DNA of 41,303 nucleotides from an uncultured Bacilli bacterium (GCA_947623845.1 CANQHM010000005.1:1-41303); one strand, 5' to 3'. Numbered from the stretch's first letter, positions 16,519-24,212 are shown. Translations and numbers: made by a program. The notes: a model not told the origin generated them from the letters alone.

Positions 16519-16647
16519 ATAAAAACTCCTAAAAAACTTTGTAGGGGTGCATAAAAATTGCACGGTCCCACCCTACTTATTTCTTTAGGAGAAATCACTC
16601 TAATTCTATATAGCTCCGTGTTTGCCAAGACACATCATCGCTTGTAT
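16519..16647 (-). ncRNA. Glycine T-box riboswitch with ultrashort Stem I
   Basis: On the minus strand the leader contains the T-box core AGGGTGGGACCGTG, whose 3' partner TGCACCCCTAC closes the antiterminator helix with the UGGGACC bulge that binds the tRNA acceptor end. An outer stem CTCCTAAA/TTTAGGAG (16526-16533 with 16584-16591) followed by UUUUUAU is the likely terminator. Upstream, AGC-GAUGAU-GUGU and ACAC-GGA-GCU form a short helix with a K-turn-like GA motif and a terminal loop CUUGGCAA holding the glycine specifier GGC. The promoter lies so close that no longer Stem I is possible. The leader controls glyS and the gene after it. Confidence 0.85.
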
Positions 16648-16653
16648 ATCTAA

Positions 16654-16682
16654 ATTATATTATATTTTTTTTATTTAAGCAA
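16654..16682 (-). promoter_or_regulatory. Promoter of the glyS T-box leader
   Basis: TTGCTT (16677-16682), 17-nt spacer and TATAAT (16654-16659; a second overlapping TATAAT is at 16659-16664). Transcription would start near 16647, right at the first strand of Stem I. Confidence 0.75.
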
Positions 16683-16689
16683 TATAAAC

Positions 16690-17859
16690 TTATCTTAAAA
16701 TATTCTTAATCGCCGTGTAATTAACTTGATAAGAATTACATATATCTTCTACAATCATTTCATTTTCTTCTAATACTACCGCATATACTAAGAAATCTTT
16801 CCATAACACTATTCTTTCTTTCTCTGCCATATTTAAATTCGTAAAATCATGCACGAATCTTTTAATCGCTGCAACTTTTTCGGTTAATTCACTACCATAT
16901 GCGGTTCTTTTTAATTTATTTTTTAATGTTTTATACCTTATAATAAATACTAAAGAATATATTGGTAAGATAAATATTATAGCAATTATTAGTACTCCCG
17001 TGGCATTTCTTCCTATTTCAATAATAGTTTCTAAAAAATACTTACTATTTACAAATTCTTTATCACTCATTTTAGCAACTTCTTCGGCTACTACCGGATC
17101 ATCTAATGTCAAATTATCTACGAATATATTATTCACGATATTTGGAACCATAAAGAATAAAATTACCGAAATTATTAAAAATACTACTCGCGAAATTAAT
17201 TTATTTTTCCCATATTTTCTTACTACTAAATTTTTATTAACAGCATCATCAATAGCTTTTTCTTTCCATTCTTTTACGACCATTTCATTAAAAGTTCCAT
17301 TTTCTAAGCTTCTAGCTAAAGTAATATCATTTACTCTTCCCGGGTCTTCTCCTCGTACCATAACTTTATTATCTACCAGTTCAATTAAATTTTTATTATA
17401 TAAATCTAGTAAAACCGCCGAAACATCTTTCTTTTCTTCAATTCCTAAATTAACTAAAATACTCATATCTGTTGGTGTAACTTCCTTAAGCGCTTCCCGA
17501 TAATATACTATATCTTCTTCACTAGTATACGTTCTATTATCTAATTCTTTTTTTCTTTTCGCATATTTAATTCCAAAATATATTCCAATTACTGGAGATA
17601 ATACTACTAAGTTTGCAAGTATTAATGCTAAAGAAGAAAGAACAAATACTAAAAATAGCACTATCGTTACGAAAATATTTGCAATATCTTTAGCCATCAC
17701 TCCAAACATCCCCCATAAACTAATAATTAATTTACTCATTAAAAAAGGCATTCCCAGTACTGTCCATAGTAATTCTCCTAATAAATAACAAACTACTATT
17801 ACAATAATATCTTTAAAAATCCCTTTTTTCATTCCTTTAGTTTCGACACTTTTCACCAT
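16690..17859 (-). CDS. Membrane protein related to the DUF2207 C-terminal region
   Basis: 389 residues. Two or three membrane helices at 15-110, a cytoplasmic winged-helix-like segment (LVNLGIEEKKDVSAVLLDLY, LIELVDNKVMVRGED), then a second membrane pair around 220-310 and a C-terminal tail with IKRFVHDFTNLNMAEKERIVLWKDFLVYAVVL (spread over two family landmarks: FVHDFTNL and LWKDFLVYAVVL). The FxxDF...LWxxFLxYAV pattern is that of DUF2207 proteins, but the extracellular N-terminal domain of that family is missing. ATG 17859 or ATG 17832 may start it. Single-gene unit between its own promoter and the glyS promoter. Function unknown. Confidence 0.75.
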   Translation of the reverse strand: MVKSVETKGMKKGIFKDIIVIVVCYLLGELLWTVLGMPFLMSKLIISLWGMFGVMAKDIANIFVTIVLFLVFVLSSLALILANLVVLSPVIGIYFGIKYAKRKKELDNRTYTSEEDIVYYREALKEVTPTDMSILVNLGIEEKKDVSAVLLDLYNKNLIELVDNKVMVRGEDPGRVNDITLARSLENGTFNEMVVKEWKEKAIDDAVNKNLVVRKYGKNKLISRVVFLIISVILFFMVPNIVNNIFVDNLTLDDPVVAEEVAKMSDKEFVNSKYFLETIIEIGRNATGVLIIAIIFILPIYSLVFIIRYKTLKNKLKRTAYGSELTEKVAAIKRFVHDFTNLNMAEKERIVLWKDFLVYAVVLEENEMIVEDICNSYQVNYTAIKNILR

Positions 17860-17885
17860 ACATCACTCTTACTTTCCTACTTAAA

Positions 17886-17891
17886 ATTATA
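17886..17891 (-). promoter_or_regulatory. Probable -10 element of the DUF2207-like gene
   Basis: TATAAT 27 nt before the gene start, downstream of the recO terminator. The -35 (TTATGA at 17 nt) is poor. Confidence 0.45.
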
Positions 17892-17920
17892 CTATAGAAA
17901 AACCCATCTCATAAAAAAGA

Positions 17921-17945
17921 TAAAGTAATTTATACAATTACTTTA
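17921..17945 (-). terminator. Terminator after recO
   Basis: Perfect 10-bp stem (17921-17930 with 17936-17945), 5-nt loop, followed by UCUUUUUUAU on the minus strand. Confidence 0.9.
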
Positions 17946-17951
17946 CGCAAT

Positions 17952-18686
17952 TTACCCCATATCATTTATTACTTTATTTAAGAATTTCTTACTATTTAAA
18001 TAAAGTCCACTATATCTTTCATAATATCGATCAATAAAACTATTTATTTCGTTATACACATCTTCCTTAATATCAATCTTGGTTAAAGAGTTAATATCGA
18101 CATAATAATATAATCTTATTAATTTAATAGCTTTCGCACTCATTATTAACTCCCCCTGATAGCAATTACTACATATGTACCCACCAGCATCAGGATCAAG
18201 GGTTACGATACCTTTATTACTTCCACATTTAATACAACAATCTAAATTAAGTCCAATACCTAGATAATTTAAATATTTAATTTCTAAGATATTGGTTAAA
18301 ACTTTGGGATTTAACCCTTCTTCTAATTTTAATATCGTAGGAATTAATAAATCATAAATATTTTCTTCACTATGTTTTACTACTTGATAAGATAAATCAC
18401 TAAGATATGCAAGATACGATAATAAAGTTAAATCACTTTTAATATTAGTTAAAGGGTTTAAAATGTCTACAGCAATAAGCGTTGCTAATCTATTTTCATG
18501 GTAATTAATATGAAAAGTCGCATAGGTATATTTTTCACAACCTACACGTAAAGAACTTTTTAAAGATTTTACTCCCTTACAACTAATTCCGATAAGTCCA
18601 TACTCTTCTGTTAAAACATGAATTATTTTTGAAGATTCTTTATATGGTGTTTCTTTTAATATGAACCCTTTTACTGCCGTAACCAT
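17952..18686 (-). CDS. recO: DNA repair protein RecO
   Basis: Recombination mediator that helps RecR load RecA onto SSB-coated single strands. 244 residues, standard length. The N-terminal OB fold starts MVTAVKGFILKETPYKESS and includes LIGISCKGVKSLKSSL. A four-cysteine zinc site follows in the helical part: CCIKCGSNKG and GGYICSNCYQG. ATG 18686 has GGAAAGGG 5 nt upstream and follows yqzL by 2 nt. Last gene of the conserved ybeY-dgkA-era-yqzL-recO series, ended by the terminator at 17921-17945. Confidence 0.96.
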   Translation of the reverse strand: MVTAVKGFILKETPYKESSKIIHVLTEEYGLIGISCKGVKSLKSSLRVGCEKYTYATFHINYHENRLATLIAVDILNPLTNIKSDLTLLSYLAYLSDLSYQVVKHSEENIYDLLIPTILKLEEGLNPKVLTNILEIKYLNYLGIGLNLDCCIKCGSNKGIVTLDPDAGGYICSNCYQGELIMSAKAIKLIRLYYYVDINSLTKIDIKEDVYNEINSFIDRYYERYSGLYLNSKKFLNKVINDMG

Positions 18687-18688
18687 AA

Positions 18689-18778
18689 CTACCCTTTCCT
18701 TGCTTGTTTTTTATATTCTAAATAATACTTTATTTCGCCCGTTTCCTTAAACTTTTCCCAATACTTATTTCTTTTCAT
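18689..18778 (-). CDS. yqzL: YqzL-like tiny protein (29 residues)
   Basis: A 29-residue product, MKRNKYWEKFKETGEIKYYL plus a short basic tail, from ATG 18778 with GAGGTGAG 4 nt upstream. The W--F--TG-I--YL-YK pattern and its exact place between era and recO match YqzL of Bacillus. The role of YqzL is unknown. It is too short for most gene callers. The ribosome binding site is paired in an upstream hairpin (18783-18805). Confidence 0.8.
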   Translation of the reverse strand: MKRNKYWEKFKETGEIKYYLEYKKQARKG

Positions 18779-18782
18779 CGTT

Positions 18783-18805
18783 CTCACCTCTATTTATATG
18801 GTGAG
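18783..18805 (-). promoter_or_regulatory. Hairpin that pairs the yqzL ribosome binding site
   Basis: On the minus strand CTCACC (18800-18805) pairs with GGTGAG (18783-18788), an 11-nt loop apart; the latter is the Shine-Dalgarno of yqzL. No U-run follows, so it is not a terminator. It may hold back yqzL-recO translation until the era ribosome, ending 16 nt upstream, opens it. Confidence 0.5.
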
Positions 18806-18820
18806 TATTTTTCTTAAGTT

Positions 18821-19705
18821 TTATTCATTATCCATAAAACCTAATTCTTTTAAGTATCGTTCTTTATCTTTCCAATTTTTAATCGTCTTAACAAATAGTT
18901 CTAAGAATACTTTCTTTCCTAGTAACTCTTCAATATCTCTTCGAGCTTCAATTCCTACCCTTTTTAACATCTCGCCCTTACTACCAATAATAATCTTCTT
19001 TAAAGAATCTCTATCCACTATAATATCTACTCCGACTTTAATTAAGGTTTCATCTTCTTCATAATAAGTAGTTATACAGGTAATACTATAAGGAATTTCT
19101 TCATTTAAATAATTAAATAACTTCTCTCTTACATATTCACTAATTAAGAAATTTTTACTACTACTAGTAATCATATCATCACTAAAATATTTTATTTCAT
19201 CCGTTAAATATTTCTTTATCACTTCAATTAAATGTGTAGTATTATCTTTCTTTAAAGCACTAATTGGTACAATCTCTGCAAAAGGATATAAGTCTTTATA
19301 TTCGATAATTCTTTGCATAATCTCTTCATTAGTTAAATTATCAATCTTATTAATTACTAATATGACTGGCGAATCCGTATGTTTTAAAGATTCAATAATG
19401 AATCTATCTCCTTTACCTAAACCCGTTTTTGCATCAACTAAAAACAACACAACATCAATATCTTTGATATGAGCTTGCGCATTTTTATTTAAAATTTTTC
19501 CTAATTTATTAAGGGGTTTTGAAATCCCTGGAGTATCCACAAAAACAATTTGGGTATCTTTATCATTATATATTCCTTGAATAGCATTTCTAGTCGTCCC
19601 CGCTTTATCACTAATTATGGCGATATGGGCATTAATTAAGGCATTTAAAAGTGTACTTTTTCCAACATTAGGTCGTCCAATTAAACTTACAAATCCACTT
19701 CTCAT
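18821..19705 (-). CDS. era: GTPase Era
   Basis: Essential GTPase that binds the 3' end of 16S rRNA during 30S assembly. 294 residues. GTPase motifs: GRPNVGKST at 10-18, GTT switch near 36-38, DTPG at 57-60 and NKID at 119-122. The C-terminal KH domain has VDRDSLKKIIIGSKGEMLKR. ATG 19705 overlaps the end of dgkA by 4 nt. Member of the yqfC-recO series. Confidence 0.98.
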   Translation of the reverse strand: MRSGFVSLIGRPNVGKSTLLNALINAHIAIISDKAGTTRNAIQGIYNDKDTQIVFVDTPGISKPLNKLGKILNKNAQAHIKDIDVVLFLVDAKTGLGKGDRFIIESLKHTDSPVILVINKIDNLTNEEIMQRIIEYKDLYPFAEIVPISALKKDNTTHLIEVIKKYLTDEIKYFSDDMITSSSKNFLISEYVREKLFNYLNEEIPYSITCITTYYEEDETLIKVGVDIIVDRDSLKKIIIGSKGEMLKRVGIEARRDIEELLGKKVFLELFVKTIKNWKDKERYLKELGFMDNE

Positions 19706-20109
19706 ATAATTAATCTAAACATCTCCATTAAGTGCGGTACGAAAATCGCAAGTCCAATACATGCTGCAATCATCGCTAAAACAAATGTCGCTGCGGAACC
19801 ACAATCTTTTGCTATCTTCGCTAAAGGATGAACTTCTAATGTTACTAAGTCTACAACTGCTTCAATCGCCGTATTAATAAGTTCGGATGCTAAAACTACA
19901 CCAATCGTAATTAGTACAATCGCCCATTCTAATAAGGATATCTTACAAATAAAACCCATTATAATAACTAATATGGTTACAATAAAATGGATAAACATAC
20001 TTTGTTCATATTTATAAGCATATTTTAACCCATCAATTGAATAACCAAAACTCTTAACAAATCTTTTAAATCCTCTTACTTTAATCTTATCGCGTGATAT
20101 TTGCTTCAT
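19702..20109 (-). CDS. dgkA: Diacylglycerol/undecaprenol kinase family protein
   Basis: Small integral membrane kinase of 135 residues. In Gram-positive bacteria this family phosphorylates undecaprenol for cell-wall carrier lipid. Three membrane helices follow a basic amphipathic N terminus (RGFKRFVKSFGYSIDGLKYA). The hallmark ASELINTAIEAVVDL near 90-104 supplies the catalytic Glu and Asp, and LAKIAKDCGSAATFVLA follows. It overlaps ybeY by 23 nt and era by 4 nt, so it is tightly coupled. Confidence 0.95.
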   Translation of the reverse strand: MKQISRDKIKVRGFKRFVKSFGYSIDGLKYAYKYEQSMFIHFIVTILVIIMGFICKISLLEWAIVLITIGVVLASELINTAIEAVVDLVTLEVHPLAKIAKDCGSAATFVLAMIAACIGLAIFVPHLMEMFRLII

Positions 20110-20527
20110 TTAACACCAACTCCTGTAATCCAAACATTTCTTTTTCATCTTCTAAAGTCATATGATCATATCCTAATAAATGTAATAAACCATGCACTGT
20201 TAAAAATGAAAGTTCTCTTTTTTCGCTATGCCCGTATTCTAGGGCTTGTTCTTGCATTCGTTTAATACAAATATAGATATCACCTAAAACTCGTATATCA
20301 TTATACACTAAATCTTTACTATCTTCAAATGCAAATGATATAACATCCGTAACTCTATCGATATTTCGGTATTCCCTATTTATTCTTCTTATTTCTTCTT
20401 CCGTTACAAAGATAATCGAAAAACATGCCTTATCTACTTTTTCATGTTTTAAAGTAAGATTAATAACTTCCTCTAAATAACCATAATCGCTATATAAATT
20501 GTTATCAGTAATTACATATTCATTCAT
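20087..20527 (-). CDS. ybeY: Endoribonuclease YbeY
   Basis: Zinc-dependent RNase involved in 16S rRNA 3' end maturation and ribosome quality control. 146 residues. The metal motif HGLLHLLGYDH is at 112-122 (three His), and the upstream NREYRNIDRVTDVISFAF with LGDIYIC is typical of the family. It overlaps the VanZ gene by 4 nt and dgkA by 23 nt. Confidence 0.97.
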   Translation of the reverse strand: MNEYVITDNNLYSDYGYLEEVINLTLKHEKVDKACFSIIFVTEEEIRRINREYRNIDRVTDVISFAFEDSKDLVYNDIRVLGDIYICIKRMQEQALEYGHSEKRELSFLTVHGLLHLLGYDHMTLEDEKEMFGLQELVLNEANITR

Positions 20528-21141
20528 ACTAATACTCCAAATAATTTAGTTTGATAAAGGTATATCGCTAAAGCAATGATTATAATTATACAGAGCATAT
20601 TATAAAACCATTCTTTACGAAACATACTTGGTAAATGATTAACTATGGCATTAAATCCAATATAGATTAAAAATCCCATTAATGCTCCCGTCACATTTAA
20701 AATAATATCATCGATATCAAAAGCTCTCCCTATTTGTAACTGTACTAACTCCACGGTTAAACTTGTAACTAAACTAATAATAAATATTGGGGTGATTTTC
20801 TTCGCTCTAATATAGCGCGATACAAAATACCCAAATGGTACAAATATTAAAATATTTCCCACAACATTATACATAAACATTGTACTACCAAAATCATATC
20901 TAAGTATTTCGGTAAATGGTACTAAATTAAGTCCATATCTAGCACTTTCCGATGTTGTAAGTAAAGAAAAGAGTAGCAAAGCATAAATAATAAATCCTAA
21001 ATTTAATACTTCTTCATATAATAAGATTTTCTTACTATTAGAATTTAAATAAGCAATTCTTACGGATACAATAACGATTAAAAATATGACAATCATCGGC
21101 CAACTATTGCTTAATATGGCGGCTACAGACTTTTCTAACAT
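20524..21141 (-). CDS. VanZ family membrane protein
   Basis: 205 residues with about five membrane helices. The VanZ core is seen in LNLVPFTEILRYDF, NVVGNILIFVPFGYF and TVELVQLQIGRAFDIDDIILN. VanZ proteins raise teicoplanin resistance in some enterococci, but most chromosomal members have no known role. It lies where phoH and yqfF are found in Bacillus (between yqfD and ybeY), so those genes have been lost or moved here. ATG 21141, 2 nt after yqfD. Confidence 0.9.
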   Translation of the reverse strand: MLEKSVAAILSNSWPMIVIFLIVIVSVRIAYLNSNSKKILLYEEVLNLGFIIYALLLFSLLTTSESARYGLNLVPFTEILRYDFGSTMFMYNVVGNILIFVPFGYFVSRYIRAKKITPIFIISLVTSLTVELVQLQIGRAFDIDDIILNVTGALMGFLIYIGFNAIVNHLPSMFRKEWFYNMLCIIIIIALAIYLYQTKLFGVLV

Positions 21142-21143
21142 AA

Positions 21144-22283
21144 TTACTCTCCTTCTTTAGTGGTATCTTCTGGTATTTCCAAAATGGTGCTCATTCCAAT
21201 TTGTTCTTCCGTTGCGACAAACGCTTCTATAATCATTTTACTACCACTTAGGCTTTTTTTCAAAACTTTTTTATATAAAATGCGTTCTTTTTCTTGTAAT
21301 TTTAAATTTATCTTCTCGGCAATCAATAAATCCGCCTTTTTTAAGGCTTCTTCTTCCGTTAAATTTTTTCTATTTTCTTGGTACTCTATCTCCTTAGTAA
21401 GATAAAATTCATTTCCTAATAAACTAATTATTTTATAATCTTTTGTTTCATATTTTTTTAACCGACTTTTAAAAATAGGATAATCAATATTTCCTTTACT
21501 ATATTTTAAATTATATCGCGTCTTTCCCGTATAAATCTTTTCTTCTTCATAAAGCGGTATTTCCACACTTACCGTATACCATACCTCCGCATAAGCATTC
21601 CCTATAGCACAAGTATACCCCTTATTCTCGCCATTAAAACTAATGGCCCCCGAAATTATTACATCCCCCTTATTAACGTGCGAATTATTATGTACTAATG
21701 TCTCACCCGCAATATTGGTAACTTTAGTAATGATCCCCTCTTTCTTCGCCACAATATTACAAAGCCCTTTATCTTCTTCTTTTAAAGGAATAATTCTTTC
21801 TGTCACTTTTACTTCATAATCTAATCCTACTCTTTCAATTTCTAACCACTCTATCTTATCTTTATACTTATTAAGTATTTCTTCTTTTACTTTACTTATA
21901 TAACTAAAACTTTTTTTAAAGGTAAATCTTTTAATATGATATTTTTCTAATTCATCTAAAATTAAATTCCGCAGTTCTAAATCATTATGAATAACTTTTA
22001 CTTCCATCGTTAAATTTATAACCATAAGAAAAAAAATCCCCGCCCCCAACCATATCAGCATGTTAATTCTATTCCTTTTAAAAAAATTCTTAAACCTAGT
22101 AATAATATCCGCTTTAACTAACTTATAACTATAAAACTTCGGTATCTTTTCTAGATCTTCTTTCGGTATTTCTAAAATAAAGCCATCTTTCGTATTAGTA
22201 GTATTTATAATATGAATATCATATGTCCCTAACTTTAGTAAAGTATTTATATTCTTTTCTATTTTAATAAAAACATTATTCAT
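21144..22283 (-). CDS. yqfD: Sporulation-type membrane protein YqfD
   Basis: 379 residues with one membrane helix near 78-92 (MLIWLGAGIFFLMVINL) and a large outer domain. The region IEWLEIERVGLDYEVKVTERI, followed by CNIVAKKEGIITKV and GDVIISGAI, is the YqfD signature. In Bacillus and Clostridium yqfD and yqfC are sigma-E-dependent and needed for engulfment-stage sporulation. It overlaps yqfC by 8 nt. Its presence suggests a spore-forming past or present, or reuse. Confidence 0.92.
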   Translation of the reverse strand: MNNVFIKIEKNINTLLKLGTYDIHIINTTNTKDGFILEIPKEDLEKIPKFYSYKLVKADIITRFKNFFKRNRINMLIWLGAGIFFLMVINLTMEVKVIHNDLELRNLILDELEKYHIKRFTFKKSFSYISKVKEEILNKYKDKIEWLEIERVGLDYEVKVTERIIPLKEEDKGLCNIVAKKEGIITKVTNIAGETLVHNNSHVNKGDVIISGAISFNGENKGYTCAIGNAYAEVWYTVSVEIPLYEEEKIYTGKTRYNLKYSKGNIDYPIFKSRLKKYETKDYKIISLLGNEFYLTKEIEYQENRKNLTEEEALKKADLLIAEKINLKLQEKERILYKKVLKKSLSGSKMIIEAFVATEEQIGMSTILEIPEDTTKEGE

Positions 22284-22521
22284 AAGAAATTTCTAACTTT
22301 CTAATTATTCCAAATAATTGTAATTCTTTAGGTAACATACTTTTTATTTTAAAATTATCACCCTCTAAAAAAAGTACTCTTTTATCTAATTTAATTAACG
22401 CTTTATTTTCCGTTAAACTTACTACTTCTTGATAATTATAAATATAAATATATTCATTAAAAAGAGAGATTAAAGCATTTTCATCATATAAAAAATTTTT
22501 AATATTATTATAGATATTCAT
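22276..22521 (-). CDS. yqfC: Sporulation protein YqfC (YabP family)
   Basis: 81 residues, close to the usual size. YabP/YqfC features: VVSLTENKALIKLDKRVLFL, then EGDNFKIKSMLPKELQLFGIIRKLEI (two landmark strands around GDNFKIK and LFGIIRKLEI). Located directly upstream of yqfD as in spore formers. ATG 22521 has GGTGAT 6 nt upstream, and a TATAAT at 22537-22542 lies just after the yqeY terminator, so yqfC may begin its own transcript. Confidence 0.85.
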   Translation of the reverse strand: MNIYNNIKNFLYDENALISLFNEYIYIYNYQEVVSLTENKALIKLDKRVLFLEGDNFKIKSMLPKELQLFGIIRKLEISYE

Positions 22522-22549
22522 CTATATCACCATTAAATTATATGAAAAA

Positions 22550-22570
22550 AAGAACTATTTATAAGTTCTT
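22550..22570 (-). terminator. Terminator after rpsU-yqeY
   Basis: Stem AAGAACT/AGTTCTT (22550-22556 with 22564-22570), 7-nt loop, followed by UUUUUU on the minus strand. It overlaps the last codons of yqeY and separates it from yqfC. Confidence 0.85.
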
Positions 22571-23008
22571 CATTATTAATTCTTTAACTTTTTTACTTAC
22601 TTCACTCATATCTGCTCGTCCATGAGTCCGGTTTTTAACTTCTGCTACAACTTTACCCATATCTTTCATGCTACTTACTTCGATCTCCGCCATTACTTCG
22701 TTAATGATTTTATCGACTTCTTCGGCACTCAAATCCTCCGGAACATAAGTATTTAAAACTTTAATTTCTTCTTCTAGTTTGGCAACTTCATCCATCTTTT
22801 CATATTTAGTATATTCTAAAATACTATCTTTTCTTTGTTTAATTTGTTTTTTAATAACACTTATAACTTCTTCATCCGTAAGTTCACTTTTCTTATTAAT
22901 CTTTTCTAATTGAAGAGCACTCTTAAGCATTCTTAGCACTCCTAAAGTAAACTTATCTTGGGCTTTCATAGCATTGGTCATATCAGATACTATTTTATCA
23001 TTTAACAT
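22559..23008 (-). CDS. yqeY: YqeY/GatB-tail domain protein
   Basis: 149 residues, entirely one YqeY domain, the unit also fused to the C terminus of GatB where it contacts tRNA. Landmarks: MLNDKIVSDMTNAMKAQDK, VLRMLKSALQLEKI, IKQRKDSILEYTKYEKMD and LSAEEVDKIINEVMAE. Standing alone its role is not settled, but it is almost always downstream of rpsU, as here (11 nt apart). Confidence 0.95.
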   Translation of the reverse strand: MLNDKIVSDMTNAMKAQDKFTLGVLRMLKSALQLEKINKKSELTDEEVISVIKKQIKQRKDSILEYTKYEKMDEVAKLEEEIKVLNTYVPEDLSAEEVDKIINEVMAEIEVSSMKDMGKVVAEVKNRTHGRADMSEVSKKVKELIMKNL

Positions 23009-23019
23009 AAGTATTCTCC

Positions 23020-23202
23020 TTAATCACGATGATGTCTACGTGAATTTCTAATCATTTCTTTTTTTGCTTCTCTTCTTCTTACTCCTGGTTTAGAATAATG
23101 TTTTCTTTTTTTTAGTTCTGAAGGGATGCCACTTTTGGCTACTTTCATTTTAAATTTTCTTAAAGCACTATTAATATCGCCATTTACCACAACTTTAGTC
23201 AT
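23020..23202 (-). CDS. rpsU: 30S ribosomal protein S21
   Basis: 60 residues. S21 sits near the anti-Shine-Dalgarno end of 16S rRNA and is needed for initiation. The sequence starts MTKVVVNGDINSALRKFKMK and ends in a basic tail (KKEMIRNSRRHHRD). ATG 23202 has GGAGGG 5 nt upstream. First gene of the rpsU-yqeY operon, with a strong promoter at 23232-23260. Confidence 0.97.
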   Translation of the reverse strand: MTKVVVNGDINSALRKFKMKVAKSGIPSELKKRKHYSKPGVRRREAKKEMIRNSRRHHRD

Positions 23203-23231
23203 TTTATCCCTCCTTCCGGTTGCTACTTATG

Positions 23232-23260
23232 ATTATAACACTAGATATAAGGTATTTCAA
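23232..23260 (-). promoter_or_regulatory. Promoter of rpsU-yqeY
   Basis: TTGAAA (23255-23260), 17-nt spacer and TATAAT (23232-23237), about 30 nt before rpsU. Confidence 0.85.
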
Positions 23261-23269
23261 GCACTTATT

Positions 23270-23968
23270 TTAAGGTTTTGCTACAGATTTAGAATCTACA
23301 AAAAAATCAACACTATCAAGATAAGCTTTAAGGTTAACGACATTTGTTCCTTCGGTTATAAAATTTGTTATATCTGTAAAAACTAGTGAATCAATATTTA
23401 AATTACTATAATTTCCCCCAATTCCTGTCCCCGAAATATTTAGGGTATATGTTCCCGGTGTACTTACTTCAACAATAGAAGATAATAAATTCCAGTTAGC
23501 AACTAAATCTGGCGAATAATAACCTAAATTAAAATTATAACTAGTTCCTCCTGATGATAAAGTAACATTACTTGTTCCCGTAATCGTCCCATTTCTAAAT
23601 ACATAATAACGGAAATAATAATAATGATTTCTTTGTAAATTACTTATATTTTGTCTAATACTACTATTTCCTTTATAAATAGCAATACTTCTTACTCCAC
23701 TAAATGTTGAAAACGAAGGATTAAGATTGGCGGCATTTTCTAAAGTCCATCCACCGTCTTCTTCAAAGTCGCCATTTACTACTAAATTTTGTAATAATAC
23801 ATATTTATTTTCAATACTTTTATTTAAATCATCTACGACACCACTATTAACATTATCTACTAAAATCCTATTATGGGCATAGGTTGCTAAAACGGTGGCT
23901 ACTACGGCCACAAAAACTAAAAAAAACGCATAAATAAGTGATGTTGCTATAAACCCTTTATTATTCAT
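23270..23968 (-). CDS. Surface protein with pilin-like N terminus and CBM-like domain
   Basis: 232 residues. It begins MNNKGFIATSLIYAFFLVFV, a short basic leader and a long hydrophobic stretch as in type IV pilin-like proteins (NKGF in place of the usual GF-TLIE). The rest is strand-rich: NLVVNGDFEEDGGWTLEN and later a TPGTYTLNISGTG region, which is the look of a family-4/9 carbohydrate-binding jelly roll. It would be anchored at the membrane with the domain outside. ATG 23968 follows GAGGTGG by 7 nt. Single gene with its own promoter; ligand unknown. Confidence 0.75.
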   Translation of the reverse strand: MNNKGFIATSLIYAFFLVFVAVVATVLATYAHNRILVDNVNSGVVDDLNKSIENKYVLLQNLVVNGDFEEDGGWTLENAANLNPSFSTFSGVRSIAIYKGNSSIRQNISNLQRNHYYYFRYYVFRNGTITGTSNVTLSSGGTSYNFNLGYYSPDLVANWNLLSSIVEVSTPGTYTLNISGTGIGGNYSNLNIDSLVFTDITNFITEGTNVVNLKAYLDSVDFFVDSKSVAKP

Positions 23969-23988
23969 TTAAGGCCACCTCTAGTATA

Positions 23989-24017
23989 ATTATACCATTA
24001 CATTTAACTTTAACCAA
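23989..24017 (-). promoter_or_regulatory. Promoter of the pilin-like surface protein
   Basis: TTGGTT (24012-24017), 17-nt spacer and TATAAT (23989-23994), about 20 nt ahead of the start. Confidence 0.7.
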
Positions 24018-24034
24018 GTTTTTTATTAACAAAA

Positions 24035-24061
24035 AAGGAAGATTGTTTTAAAATCTTCCTT
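24035..24061 (-). terminator. Terminator of the bacteriocin operon
   Basis: Perfect 10-bp stem AAGGAAGATT/AATCTTCCTT (24035-24044 with 24052-24061), 7-nt loop, then a U-rich tail on the minus strand. It overlaps the stop codon of the last small gene by 2 nt, which confirms that gene as the operon end. Confidence 0.92.
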
Positions 24062-24212
24062 ACACAACAAAGGTACTTAAAAATGATCCAATATATCTTC
24101 CAAAATTTAATAATAACGTAATAATTAGTGAGCAAAAATTTAAAACTAAAGGAAGACATACTATCCCAATAACAATACCTAGTATCTTACTATTTTTTAC
24201 TTTAGTTAGCAT
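24060..24212 (-). CDS. Hydrophobic small protein, putative immunity protein or third peptide
   Basis: 50 residues from ATG 24212: a basic head MLTKVKNSKI and then almost wholly hydrophobic (LGIVIGIVCLPLVLNF and on) with NFGRYIGSFLS near the end. There is no double-glycine leader. Its second half lines up with the mature part of the preceding peptide: N-x-x-S-x-I-I, then GR-x-x-G, 7 identities over about 23 positions without gaps. The start overlaps the end of that gene by 7 nt, so they are made together. I infer a membrane-embedded immunity protein that mimics its bacteriocin, or a third peptide exported another way. Confidence 0.75.
   Translation of the reverse strand: MLTKVKNSKILGIVIGIVCLPLVLNFCSLIITLLLNFGRYIGSFLSTFVV

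Noticed and set aside
17000..17503. Long plus-strand open frame of 167 codons
   Set aside because: It lies wholly antisense to the DUF2207-like membrane protein. Its composition (many Ser, Thr, Phe) is what the reverse strand of such a gene gives, and no start signal is seen.
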